DNA from: Panax quinquefolius
Lineage: Eukaryota > Streptophyta > Magnoliopsida > Apiales > Araliaceae
Direction of reading: 5' to 3'
Assembly (NCBI GenBank): GCA_020205615.1
Contig: CM035171.1
Coordinates: 8,120,160-8,184,159, forward strand
Length of the DNA: 64,000 bases
Shown: positions 32,701 to 43,918 of the stretch, piece after piece
Layout: each line of letters opens with the position of its first letter
Position numbering within the stretch: position 1 is the first letter of the stretch
The notes under the pieces: generated by a model
Database searches by the model: none
What the model saw: the letters and a program-made list of their open reading frames with translations, nothing else
Told to the model about the DNA's origin: nothing
Position numbers and translations under genes: made by a program

Positions 32701-34183
32701 ATTTAAATACTCACAAATTACACTCAATAATCTAGAGAGAAAAAGAGAAACTTTGTTTACGGTGTGATTTTCAATTCTAACTTAGCCCTCTCTATTTATA
32801 GGAAAATGTTAGCCCACCAAGCGAGACTTGACTTCTTACCGATGGCTTTACACTACTACTATTCCACCCACCAAAATCAGCCATCTTCCCCAACAACCAA
32901 GAGTGGGGCCCACTCAATTCTAGAATTTTCCACCAAAACCTAATTTCCTAATCGCCACCTCTTAAAATTCATAACAAATCATACGTTCATTTTTAACGGT
33001 TCAAAATTTGTGGACATATACTCAACTTATATATGTATAACATATCCAAAAATTACAACGATCCAACTGGTCGGATCAAAATTTATAACTCACGCAATAT
33101 AGTCAAGAACATTGATTTTTCGGACTATTAGTCCTTCTGGACCGATTTCATTCAAAATTTCACCACGAAATATCTACAAAAGAATTTTTGGGTGATTCAA
33201 ATTTCTACAGAGTTAGCTTACTTCTAGGGATTTCTTTTGATATATGGCTCATCTCTTAACTCATTATACATTAAAGAGTTATGGATTTTACAAAATCAAG
33301 TAATAAACTAATTTTTCCGAAAATCCCATATTTTGTTCTCCATTTCGACAAATACCGATAAAACACCTCATCATTAATTCCTTCACTTATAAATACATAA
33401 ATAAATCCATCATTTATATCCACATCAAATAAATATTTTCTTATCATATAAATCATTATTCACAAATAATATTACGTAATCACAATAATGACAACCGTGC
33501 GGCCTCCCGGAAAGAGGGGCTTTCCAATAAGAATTTCTCCTTCTTGGCGCAAGCAATAGGTGACCAAACCTCTCCTTAGATGTAACTTTCTAGACATTGC
33601 CAATAGTGCTATCTAATAATATTATTCAAATAATATGAATTATTGATCCGATAATGAGAAATATTATGCGATGATAATTATTGAAACAACAATAATATAA
33701 AATATCAACGCAAAGAATTATTGAATCAATAAAATAAAATATTGAATAAGAATTACTTTAACAATTATTGAGTAGTGCCTTCTTATGTAAGGATCAATAA
33801 TTCAAAAATATCATGTAAAACCGGTATTATATCAGTGCGAAATGACGCGTATTATCGTATTTTAACCATCGGGTATTCCAACGGTGTTAATCAGATAACG
33901 ATTACGCCGCTTTATAAAAACTTAATTTTGTCGTTTTCTTCATCCGACAGTTATTCATTATGGGGCCCACAAATGGTCACAAGCGTCAGATTTAATATTC
34001 CCAAACGGAAAAGAATATTCCACGACCAAAACGAATATTCTCCGACAATAATGAATATTTTATAACCACTGCATGTATTTTGAAAAAATCATATATCACC
34101 CTTAACTTTAACCTTTTATCAATTTAACCATTTATTAAATAGGAAAATTGAATACTTTTATTTCATAAAATTGAGGTCTTACA
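29720..34183 (-). mobile_element. minus-strand solo LTR, enlarged (4464 bp)
   Basis: Starts TGTGACGACCCCCC and ends GAGGTCTTACA (inverse of TGTAAGACCTC), flanked by CTAAG on both sides. Its promoter part (TATA inverse TCTATTTATAGG at 32791-32802, GAATAGTAA array 32330-32500) matches the other LTRs. Between about 30780 and 32250 it is longer, holding a 78-bp tandem array and a segment matching, inverted, 8100-9070 of element 1. It has no coding region, primer site or purine tract, so it is a single LTR of composite build. Confidence 0.75.
30871..31140 (-). repeat. 78-bp tandem repeat in the minus solo LTR
   Basis: About 3.5 nearly identical units, each made of two related halves: TCATCTTTGCATTACGAGCC AAAGATATTCATCAATAA and TTCATCTTTGCACTACAGGC TAAAGATATTCAACAACAGG. 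The period is a multiple of three, so a 136-codon plus frame (30745-31155) runs through it by chance. Single degenerate units occur at the same place in the other LTRs (26200-26400, 48830-49020). Confidence 0.9.
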
Positions 34184-34188
34184 CTAAG
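34184..34188. other. target duplication CTAAG, copy 2 (shared)
   Basis: Serves both as the right flank of the minus solo LTR and the left flank of element 3. Confidence 0.85.
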
Positions 34189-34606
34189 TGTAAGACCCTA
34201 ACTTTTATAAATAAAGATGAATTTTCTATAAATATTATTTTAAATATTATGGAATAAATTTGATATAATGTTATAGTTGTGGGTAATATTTATAAATTTT
34301 GCAAAGTAAGCAAGTTGTTATAAAATATTCGTTTAATCGAGAATATTCTTTGTCGAGGAATATTCGTCTCTGACTACTCAATCATTAATTGGACCCCATA
34401 ACGGAAGTATTGTCGTAGTTAAAAAACGACAAAATTATCTTTTCTATAAAATAACGGCGGAGGTGTTACCGTTAAAACCTGCTTGAACTACCCTATAGTA
34501 AAAGACAAGATGTCTGTAAGTGGTTGTATAGTAAGCACACGATATTGATTATTGATGCTTACGTGAGAAGTCACTCACCTATATGCTCAATTATTACTAC
34601 GATAAT

Positions 34607-37018
34607 TATGAGACCCCAGATTTTATCAATAAAGATTTAAATTTTGTCAAAATAATTTTTAATATTATGGTGTGAATTTGAGATAATATTATAGTTGTGG
34701 GTAGTATTTATAAATTTTGCATAGTATGCAAGTGGTTATATTATATTCGATTGGTTCAGGGAATATTCGGTTTAGCGGGGAATATTCGCATAACTACTCA
34801 ATCATTGGTGGACCCCATAATGTAATTATTGTCGGATTGAGAAAACGACAAAAATATTTTATTGAAATAACGGCGGGAAGTTTTACCGTGGTTCTTGTTG
34901 AACTACTTTCGGTAGTAAAAGCACGATGTAATAATAAGTGTGGTTGCATAGTAGCACCTGCGGTATTGATTATTGATGCTTATGTGAGAAGTCACTCAGT
35001 TTGATTCCATTATTGTCGATTAATAATATGAATTATTATAGCGATAATGACGTTTTGTTTTATTCAGTATTATTAACGTAATAAAATGTAAACATCTTTT
35101 ATATAAAATAGAATACTTTATTAAAGTTTATTCTATAAATAGAATATATTATATTTTATTATGCATAGTGTTGCATAGTATTTTTCGCATTGTATTGCAT
35201 AGTGTTTGCATAGTAAAATATTTTTATATAAATAGAATATATTATATTTTATTTAAAAGATTTTTCTTTAAATATGGACCGTCAGATTAAAGTAAATCAA
35301 TCTGGACCGTTCATGGATTAGTTCTTATGCATTCCATTTTCCTATAAATAAAGCTCATTCCTTCATTATTTTCTTTACGAATTCATTGAAACTCTAGAGA
35401 GAAATTATAGAGAGAAGCTATAGAGAAAAATTATAGAAAGAAGAAGAGTATTCTCGCTACTTCACTACTTCTATATTCAGTTCTTTTACTAGTAAGGGGT
35501 GTTATTCTTTCTTCTTGAAGAGAACTTCTCATTATTCCATTCACTATTATTCTGTTGGAATAACTTTTGTAAAAAAGTGGCATACCCTATACATAACTCA
35601 GATACGGCGATACCCTATACTTGGTGAAATCCTTATGTTATTCCATCGCTTATTATTACATTGGAATAACTTTTGTATCGCCAGTTTACCTATACTTGGT
35701 GACATTCTTCTATTATTCTCGTTGGAACATCCTCATGCATGTGTTTTACACCGACTGGTTCCGCTTTTATTATTACTCCGTGGAACATCCTGTTCATGTG
35801 TTTTACACCTGACCGGTTCCGCCTCTTTATCATTCTTGGAATATCCTATCTCGTGTGTTTTACACCCGATCTCGTTCCATCTTTATTATTCATTGGAACA
35901 TCCTGTCTTGATTGAATTTCACCCGACTTTGGTTCCGTTATTATTATTCTCGTTGGAATAACTTTGTCTGTCAAGCACCGCATGCATGGTGATTTCTTTT
36001 GTTATTCCATTATTTATTATACCCGTTGGTTAAAACTTTGACTTCTATACTCCATGAAATTAGTAGAATATCCTTGATATTTGCGTTTTCATCCAAAGAT
36101 CTTTTCATGGAAATATTCTTCCGATCATTCTTGAATTTAACTCTCACGAAACAATGATCATGTTGATAATTTGGGCGTTAATAATTCATGGATTAAATAA
36201 TTCTTGAACTTGTTTTATTGAATTATTATGTCATTGTCATCATCCTCATGTTATATTATGTTATCTTTGGCTTACGTGCGTAGATGAACTTAGTATGATT
36301 ATGACTAGGATCATTCTAGGTATAATCATGACTTGATATAAATGATGTGACAAAAGTCCTCGATGGCTGTAATGCAAATGATGGATAGTTTTGGTATGAT
36401 TATGACCGGGGTGATTCGGTATAGTCGTGACCATTGATAATTTGATGAAAATCCTTGATCGTGGTACGAGGATGATTAGATGTGGTGGTTTATTTATTGT
36501 CGAAGTCTCTCGATAATAAAATTGATGAAAACCTTTTAAAACCTAAAAGATAGTAGACTTTATTCTCTATTTGACTCTTTTAATGGGTTCTTATTCCGCT
36601 GCAGCTTAAACCGGTTGTTTATTGTATTTTATCGGTTTAACATCATTGAAGGCTAATGATAATTTATTCTCGCATTATCTTAGTCATAATATTTCTTCTT
36701 GGGCTAGTTGAGCTCACCTTTCTTTCACTGTTCTCTTGAGAAATGAGAACATAGTTGGACGACAGTCTGAGAACGAAGTAATGGTCCAGAGGATAGCATT
36801 AGTAGTCCTCACTATTCGTGAAATAATGTGATAATAGGCAGTAATGAGGACTCCTTTTGAGTTTGTATAATATCTAGTAGACAAAATTTGTATTCAAACT
36901 CACGCTTATGTCGTATTGTACCACGACATATTATATTAGTAAGTTGTATTTGAATTTATGTACCATGTAAGTGGCGACCCAAGATGGGTGACGATACTTA
37001 ATTTTGGGGGCGCCACGA
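34607..37018 (+). mobile_element. solo LTR nested in the element 3 5' LTR
   Basis: About 2.41 kb of element 1-type LTR (TATGAGACCCCAGATTTT..GGGGGCGCCACGA). Flanks ATAAT (34602-34606) and AGAAT (37019-37023) correspond to AGAAT in the uninterrupted 3' LTR (GCTACAAGAATTG near 44330), so the left copy differs by one base. This is the youngest layer at this site. A TATA-like CCTATAAATAAAG is near 35340. Confidence 0.82.
35640..35960 (+). repeat. about 60-bp tandem repeats in LTR (three sites)
   Basis: Units of TTGGAACATCCTG..GTGTTTTACACC..GACCGGTTCCG..TTATTATT, downstream of the TATA-like box. The same array is at 37690-37970 and 45010-45360. The 107-148-codon frames here are repeat translations. 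Confidence 0.8.
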
Positions 37019-39050
37019 AGAATTGCTTTGATCATATCTCTTATATTATTGATTCAATTATTGTCACAAAGATCATCTCAGATAATATGTTATAGTATTA
37101 AATCAATAATTGAGACGACAAGTTATAAATGATTAATAATTGTTAAAAGATTAAATATGTGTTGATTAAAAATAAAACTATTTGTGGTAATATTTATTCA
37201 ATCCTTGATGTATATAAAGAGTCTCATTATGAGACGTTTGTGGTAAGTTTGATTATTTTATGGGGGCCCATATGTCATCATCTAAGAGTCTCTTCGTCAA
37301 TAGTAATTACCTTTGTGAATAGTAATTACCTTCGTCGATAGTAATTACCTTTACCAGACGTCGAACCACTTGTCGTTTCACATTACAAAGGCCGAACCAC
37401 TTGTCGTTTCACATTACGTACGTCGAAACCACTTTTCTTTTCACATCACCAATACCGAAGCCACTTGCCTTTTCACATGGCAGGTGCTAAGCTAGAAATC
37501 TTCTATAAATAGAGGCCTAGTGCTTCATTATTTTTCACGAATTCATTCAAGCTATAGAGAGAGAAAGTATAGAGAGAATAAGAGAGAAAGAAGAAGAGTA
37601 TTTTGTTACTACACTGCTGCAGTATTCAATCTCCTACCAAAAGTAAGAGGTGTTATTCTTTCTTATTCATGAAGAGAACTGTTGTTATTCCATTGCTTAT
37701 TATTCTGTTGGAATAACTCAGATATCGCCGATTTACCCTATATTTGGTGACATTCTTCTACTATTTTGTTGGAACATCCTGTCATGTGTGTTTTACACCC
37801 CGGACTGGTTCCGCCTCTTTATTATTATTCTCATTTGGTACATCCGTATGCGTGTGTTTTTACTGGGGACGGGTTCCATTCTTTATTATTATGTTGGAAT
37901 ATCCTTTACGTGCGTTTTACGCCGGGACCGGTTCCGTTATTTATTATTCTGTTGGAATAACTTTTGCCTGTGCTGATCTATCGCATGCATGGTGATTTTT
38001 TTTGTTATTCCATTCTTTATTATACCTAGTTGGTTAAAACTTTGACTTCTATACTCCATGAAATTAGTGGAATATCCTTGATATTTGCAAGGCTTCATCC
38101 AAAGATCCTTTCATGGAAATATTCTTCTCAAATTTCTTGAATTTTACTCTACAAAGCAATGTCGTGTTGACAAATTGAATGTTATTGGTTCCTAGATAAA
38201 TTAATTCTTGAACTTGTTTTATTGAATATCATTGTCATCATCCTCATGTTTATATTATGTTGAAAGTCATCTCGTGGCTGTAGTGCGTAGATGGACTTGG
38301 TATGATTATGACCGAGAGACTATTCGATTGTAATCATAACCAGTAATGTTACAAATGATGTGGTAAAATCCTCGGTGGCCGTAGTGCATTGATGGATGAT
38401 TGTTGGCATGATCATGACCATTAATGAATACACAAATATTCTTGGCCCGTAGTATGAATAATTGTGGTCGTGATACTAAAGAATATCCTCGGCGTAGTGC
38501 GGGGGTGATTCGATGATGTGGAATATTTATTAAAGTGAGTCTCAAATATAACAAAGATGAAAAACCTTTTAAATCATAAAAGATAGTAGATTTTATTTTC
38601 TACTTGACTCTTTTAATGGATTCTTGATTCATTGTAGTTAAACTTGATGTTCATTATATTTTATCGCTTTAACATCATTGTAGGCTAATGATAATTTATT
38701 CGCATTATCTTAGTCATAATATTTCTTCTTGAGCTAGTTGAGCTCACCCTTTCTTTCATTGCTCTCTTCGTGAAATGAGAATATAAATGGGACGAGTCGG
38801 GGAACGGAGTAATGGTCCGAGAGGATAGCATTAGTAGTCCTCACTATTCGATGAAATAGTGTGATAATAATTGTAATGAGGACTCCTTTTGAGTTTGTAT
38901 GATCTCTAGTAGACAATATTTGTATTCAAACTCACGGTTTATGTCGTATTGTATACCTACGCTTATATTAGTAAGTTGTATTTAAATTACATACCATGTA
39001 TCCGACTACCCAAGATGGGTGATGTATACCTAATTTTGGGGCGTCACGGT

Positions 39051-39065
39051 TGGTATCGAGCTTAG
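39051..39065 (+). other. element 3 primer-binding site
   Basis: TGGTATCGAGCTTAG, two bases after the LTR end, resembles the initiator Met tRNA complement TGGTATCAGAGC used by many plant LTR elements. Confidence 0.75.
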
Positions 39066-39223
39066 GGATATGATCCCTAGCTAAGATGTGAGAATAAGTA
39101 CTAGGAGGGAGAGACGGGGAATACCTTCGCCAGTATGACCTACCTAAGTTTATGTGCTATTTTGTTGGTCACGTAATATAGGGATAATATGTTACATGTC
39201 AATTAACCTTTTGTTTTGTGGCG

Positions 39224-40474
39224 ATGATCTCGAAAATGACATCCGAGAATGTTGAGAATAAAGAATGGAGCACAAAGCGATCGTTGATTCACCACATATC
39301 AATAATCGAGGATAATGTGCATCGAGGCGGCGACAATCCTCATGCAAACAACAACACCGACCAAATGATGAATGATCAAATGTTCGGAGGCTTTATGCAA
39401 TTCATGCAACAAAGAAAGTGAGAGCGACTCATCCAAAACGTGGGTGGAAACACGAAAAACTCTCGGTGGTCACCGCTAAATGATTCAAGGAGCTGGGACC
39501 ACCGGAATTTAAGGAGAGCCAAAACCACTTCGGCGGAAGCATGGATAAAGCAGATTACCAAGATATTTGATGTCTTGGGATGCTCAGAGGAGCAAAAGGT
39601 TCCTTTGCCACCTTTATGTTGCGGCGGAGAGATGACATTGGTGAGAATCGGGTAAAAACGTACTCAACTTCTTTGTCAGATCAAGATATCTTGGGAGAAG
39701 TTCCAGGAGTCGTTCAACGACAAATACTTTCCCGAAAGTATTACGCCACATGAAGGAGGTGGAGTTTATCAAGTTGGAACAAAAACAATATGACCGTGTG
39801 TCGCAATACGAGGCAAAATTTCATGCGGAGTTATCACGGTTTAAGTCCCCACTTGGGTGGATAATGAAGAGAGAATGGCGCGAATGTTTTTAAGAGGTTT
39901 GAAGTCGGGAGATACGCCAACATCTCATTTCTCATAAAATGTGTTTGTATTCGGATGTTATAAATAGGGCTTAGTTAGTGGAGCGCGATAACGAGTCAAC
40001 GCAACTAAAAGAGAGCAAATTTAAGAAAAATTATAATACCAAATGGTAGTAGTCATCGAAGCGGTGACAACAAGCGTGGAGGAATCAACAGGCCGAGATA
40101 TGGTAACCACTTTGGTGGTAATCGTACAAAAAACAATAAGAATGGACATTTCAAGAAAAGGAGATTCAACAATGATGAAAAGACGTCGATCAAGACCATT
40201 TGTTAAGGAAGGAGAAAGACCACCTATCATATGCTTCAAATGCGGAGGAGAGGACACATCGATCAAACCTAGCGCCATGCCGTCCAAAGCGTGTTATAAT
40301 TGTGGAAGAGAAGGTCACTTAGCTCGATTTTGTCGTTTCATCAAGACAAATTCAGCTAGGATGGATGCACCAAAGGCCAGTCCCGAAAAAGTCAAACCGG
40401 TAGTCTGCAAGGAGAGCGTTTGTTGTGACCTCCCAGAGAAGCAAGGAATCCGAATGAGGTCATCACGGTAAGCT
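39224..40474 (+). pseudogene. element 3 gag, frameshifted
   Basis: Starts at ATG 39224 (MISKMTSENVENKEW). A stop at 39419-39421 ends the first piece. WIKQITKIFDVLGCSEEQKV (39540-39599) is the retrotransposon capsid region, continuing in other frames to about 39860. A zinc knuckle CYNCGREGHLARFC (CX2CX4HX4C) is at 40292-40333, with a damaged one (CFKCGGEDT) before it at about 40231. Gag forms the virus-like particle and binds the RNA. Confidence 0.8.
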
Positions 40475-40860
40475 TATCATAAACTCTAATGAAGTCTATA
40501 CTTTATTTGATACCGGGGATTCTACCCATTCTTTTATTTCTCCTACTTGCGCTCATCGATTAAATTTGACTCGGGAGAAATTAGACTTTGACTTATCTGT
40601 GGAAACTCCGTTGGGAGAAACCTTCATTACATCCACTTGCTTATAAGTCTTGTTTGGTTCAAATCGGTACCCTCACATTACCTGTCGATCTTATTTCATT
40701 AAAAATACTTGCATTTGGCGTGATTCTAGGGATTGATTGGTTAACTACTTATCATGAAAAAATTGATTATTTTCGTAAGGTTGTTAGCTTTCATATTCCT
40801 AACCAACCTATTATGTGAATTCAAGCGACCAAACCATTAAAATCAATCACGGTCATCTCA
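40475..40860 (+). pseudogene. element 3 aspartic protease
   Basis: Active site LFDTGDSTHSFIS with Asp at 40509-40511, followed by LNLTREKLDFDLSVETPLGE and, after a frame change near 40640, ILAFGVILGIDWLTTYHEKI, the second conserved protease region. The protease would process Gag-Pol. Confidence 0.8.
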
Positions 40861-40979
40861 AGCCATAAAGCTATTCGCTTTATTGAAAAATGGATGTCAA
40901 GCTTTCTTAGCTCATGTCACATGATTTAAACAAAAATACGCCGGTTTTTGATCGATATTTCTATTGTTAATAAATTTCC

Positions 40980-41720
40980 GACGTATTCCCCAAGAACTTC
41001 CCAGCCTACCCCGTAGAAAGCGTGAAATTGAATTTTGTATCGACCTTGAACCCAGATAAAAACCTATTTCCAAAGCCTCATATCGAATGACTCTATTGAA
41101 CTTCGAGAGTTAAAGACCCAACCGCAGGAATTATTAGACATTGGCTTTATTCATCCTAGTACTTCTCCTTGGGGTGCTCTGCTCTATTCGTGAAGAAGAA
41201 AGATGGGAGTATGCGACTTTGTATTGATTATCGGGAGTTGAATCATGTCACCATCAAAATAGGTATCCATTGCCACGTATTGATGACTGTTTGACCCGAT
41301 TCTGAAGGAGCCAAATTCTTTTCAAAGATTGATCTTCGTTACGGATATCACCAAATGAAGATTAGAACCGTGACATTCCAAAGACGGCTTCGTAACTCCT
41401 CAGACGGGCATTATGAATTCCTAGTCATGTCCTTTGGATTGACTAATGCTCCGCCGCTTCATGGATATGATGAACCAAGTATTCAAGGAATATTTAGATC
41501 ACTTTGTGGTCGTCTTTTATTGATGACATCCTTATTTATTCCAAAAGCCGTGAAGATCATGAAAGCAACACTTGAGGTGACACTCCAAAAGCTTCGTGAA
41601 TATAAGCTTTATGCCAAGTTGAAGAAATGCGAATTACGGCTTGAGGAAGTAGCATTCCTTGGGCACGTGGTATCAAGTTATGGAATATCTGTTGACCCAA
41701 AGAAAGATTGAAGCTATTCA
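40980..41720 (+). pseudogene. element 3 reverse transcriptase
   Basis: Pieces of the RT domain in three frames: [18 protein letters not shown] (about 41190-41240), ALMVMSFGL-type LVMSFGLTNAP (41420-41455), and the catalytic IDDILIYS near 41517-41545, put out of frame by an extra T after GTCGTCTTT. LKKCELRLEEVAFLGHVVSS (41620-41680) is the RT thumb and connection. Not functional. Confidence 0.82.
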
Positions 41721-42295
41721 AAGTCGGGAACAACCTAAATCGATGACCAAAGACGTAGCTTTCTCGGTTTAGTGGGTTATTATCGTAGATTCGTGGAAGG
41801 ATTTTCTCGAATCGCTACTCCATCGACTCAAATTTACTTTTGAAAGATACAAAGTTCGGTTGGAGCGAAGAATGTGAGAAGAGTTTTCAAGAACTCAAGA
41901 GAGACTTATTTCAAAGACCGCTCGGCAATACCATCCGCTCGGAGGATTTTTTCATCTACCGTGATGCTTCGGCAAAGGGTTGGGATGTGTTCTCATGCAA
42001 CATGGAAAAGTTATAGCCTTATGCCTCGTGACAACTCAAAGAATATGAGAGGAATTATCCTACTCATGATCTAGATTTGGCAGCTGTTGTCTTTGCACTT
42101 AAAATTTGGAGGCCTTACTTGTATGGGGAGAAAGTGGAGATCTTTACGGATCATAAAAGCCTCAAATATTTCTTCACTCAAAAGGAACTCAACATGCGAC
42201 AACGACGTTGGCTTGAACTGTTGAAAGATTATGATCATACCATCCAATACCATCCTGGAAAAGCGAACGTGGTAGTACGACGCATTGAGTAGAAA
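41721..42295 (+). pseudogene. element 3 RT-RNase H connection and RNase H
   Basis: GYYRRFVEGFSRIA near 41778-41815, then [20 protein letters not shown] (42075-42135), [19 protein letters not shown] and [20 protein letters not shown] (42205-42265). This is the Ty3/gypsy RNase H with the expected TDHKSL motif. Parts before 42060 carry frame breaks. Confidence 0.82.
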
Positions 42296-43436
42296 ATCAT
42301 ATGCAAGCACGAAGTGCGATATTGTCAACGCAAAGGCCCATTTTGTGTGACTTGCAAAGGATGGAGATAGAGTTAAAGACTCGTGGACGCATGTGATGAT
42401 AAGCGAGTATACGAAAGAGAACCGACTTTAATCGATAAAGTTAAAGTCGCTTTCGAGCTACGCACTGGAGCTCGATGCGTATGAGGAAGAAAGTGCAAGA
42501 AGGTGCTATCGCCAAGCAAGAATCGATGAAGAAGGAATACTTTGAGTCAACTCCGGACTTTGTGTTCCTAACGACCACGATTTAAAGTATAATATCATGA
42601 TGGAGGCGCACAACACACCATTTGCAATCCATCTCGGGAGTACCAAAATGTATCATGATATTCGGCCATACATTTTGGTGGAGCAATATGAAGAGAGAGA
42701 TATAGCGTTGTTTATCTCAAGGTGTCTAACTTGTCAACGAGTTAAAGCGGAGCATCAAGTACCAAAAGGTCCATTGTAACCACTTGAAATTCCGTAATGG
42801 AAGTGGGGAGCACATTACCATGGATTTCGCTACGGCCTTCCTAAGGTTTCTCAAGGCATAGATGCGATTTGGGTCATTGTTGATAGATTGACCAAGTCCG
42901 CTCATTTCTTCCGATACGAGAAACTTATACACTTGAACGCCTTGCTCAGTATGTACATAAACGAGATTGTAAGACCGCATGGTATCGCCAGTATCCATAG
43001 TTTCTAATCGAGACCCAAGATTCACTTCACGATTTTGGGTTAGTTTACAAAATGCTATGAGCACAGACTTACGATTTAGCTCTCGCATATCATCCTCGCA
43101 TTTGACCAGACAAATGGAGAGGACTATTCAAACTCTTGAAGATCTATTAAGACTCGTGTCCCTGATTTCAAGGAAGTTGGGACAAGTTCTTACCATTGGT
43201 GGAGTTTTCCTACAACAACAGCTTATCAAACAAGTATTGGCATGGCTCCATTCGAGCGTTGTATGGAAGAAAGTGTCGTTCTCCAAAGATATCTTTGGGA
43301 TGAGGTGGGTGAAGCAACGTTGTTGGGACCGGGAGTTGAATACGTATGACTACGGAAAAGATTCAAACGATCCGACAACGATAAAAACCTCTCACAAAAT
43401 CGATAAAAGAGTTATGCTGATCTTCATCGAAAGGAC
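42296..43436 (+). pseudogene. element 3 integrase zinc finger and catalytic core, broken
   Basis: HHCC finger in EAHNTPFAIHLGSTKMYHDI and SRCLTCQRVKAEHQ (42602-42760). The core begins with IWVIVDRLTKSAHFF (about 42867-42912), followed by degraded sequence covering the second Asp and the Glu. Several stops and frame changes lie between 42780 and 43430. Confidence 0.78.
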
Positions 43437-43886
43437 GTGGAATTCGATATAGGAGATCATGTGTTGTTAAGAGTTGCTCCATGGAAAGGAGTTACAAGAT
43501 TTAGAAAGAGAAGAAAACTCAATCCTCGATTCATCGGTCCATTTTTAATCCTCGATCGAGTAGGAACTGTGGCCTATAGACTCGCTTTACCGCCAAGTAT
43601 GTCTCGTGTTCATAACATTTTTCACATATCCATGTTACGTAAATATGTGAAAGACCCGAACCACATTATTGAGTTAGAACCGAATGAAATAGCGGAAGAT
43701 TTGACGTATGAAGAGGTTCCTGTTCAAATCTTGGATAAGAAGGAACATATTCTACGCTCCAAGGTTATACCTCAAGTCAAAGTTTTGTGGAGAAACCACG
43801 ATGTTGAGGAAATGACTTGGGAGTTAGAATCTAAAATGAAATCAAGGTATCCTTACCTCTTCGACATACCAGTAATCGCACTCTAA
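43437..43886 (+). pseudogene. element 3 integrase C-terminus with chromodomain-like tail
   Basis: 149 open codons, the longest intact piece of this element: DIGDHVLLRVAPWKGVTRF, KRRKLNPRFIGPFLILDRVG, LPPSMSRVHNIFHISMLRKY, then [20 protein letters not shown] and [20 protein letters not shown]. The tail resembles chromodomain-like integrase ends that steer insertion into heterochromatin. It ends shortly before the purine tract. Confidence 0.82.
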
Positions 43887-43918
43887 TTTCGAGGGCGAAA
43901 TTTCATAAGAAGGGAGGT

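Larger units (their letters stand above)
34189..39048 (+). repeat. element 3, 5' LTR, split by a solo LTR
   Basis: Two parts, 34189-34606 and 37019-39048 (about 2.45 kb together), colinear with 43919-46448. TATA-like CTATAAATAG is at 37503-37512. The end reads GCGTCACG where the 3' LTR has GCGTCACA. Repeated blocks GAACCACTTGTCG, TTTCACATTAC lie at 37360-37480 upstream of the TATA-like box. Confidence 0.85.

Noticed and set aside
35515..35961. 148-codon frame rich in Leu, Cys and His
   Set aside because: Translation of the 60-bp LTR repeats; the same low-complexity peptide appears at 37650 and 45016 in several frames.
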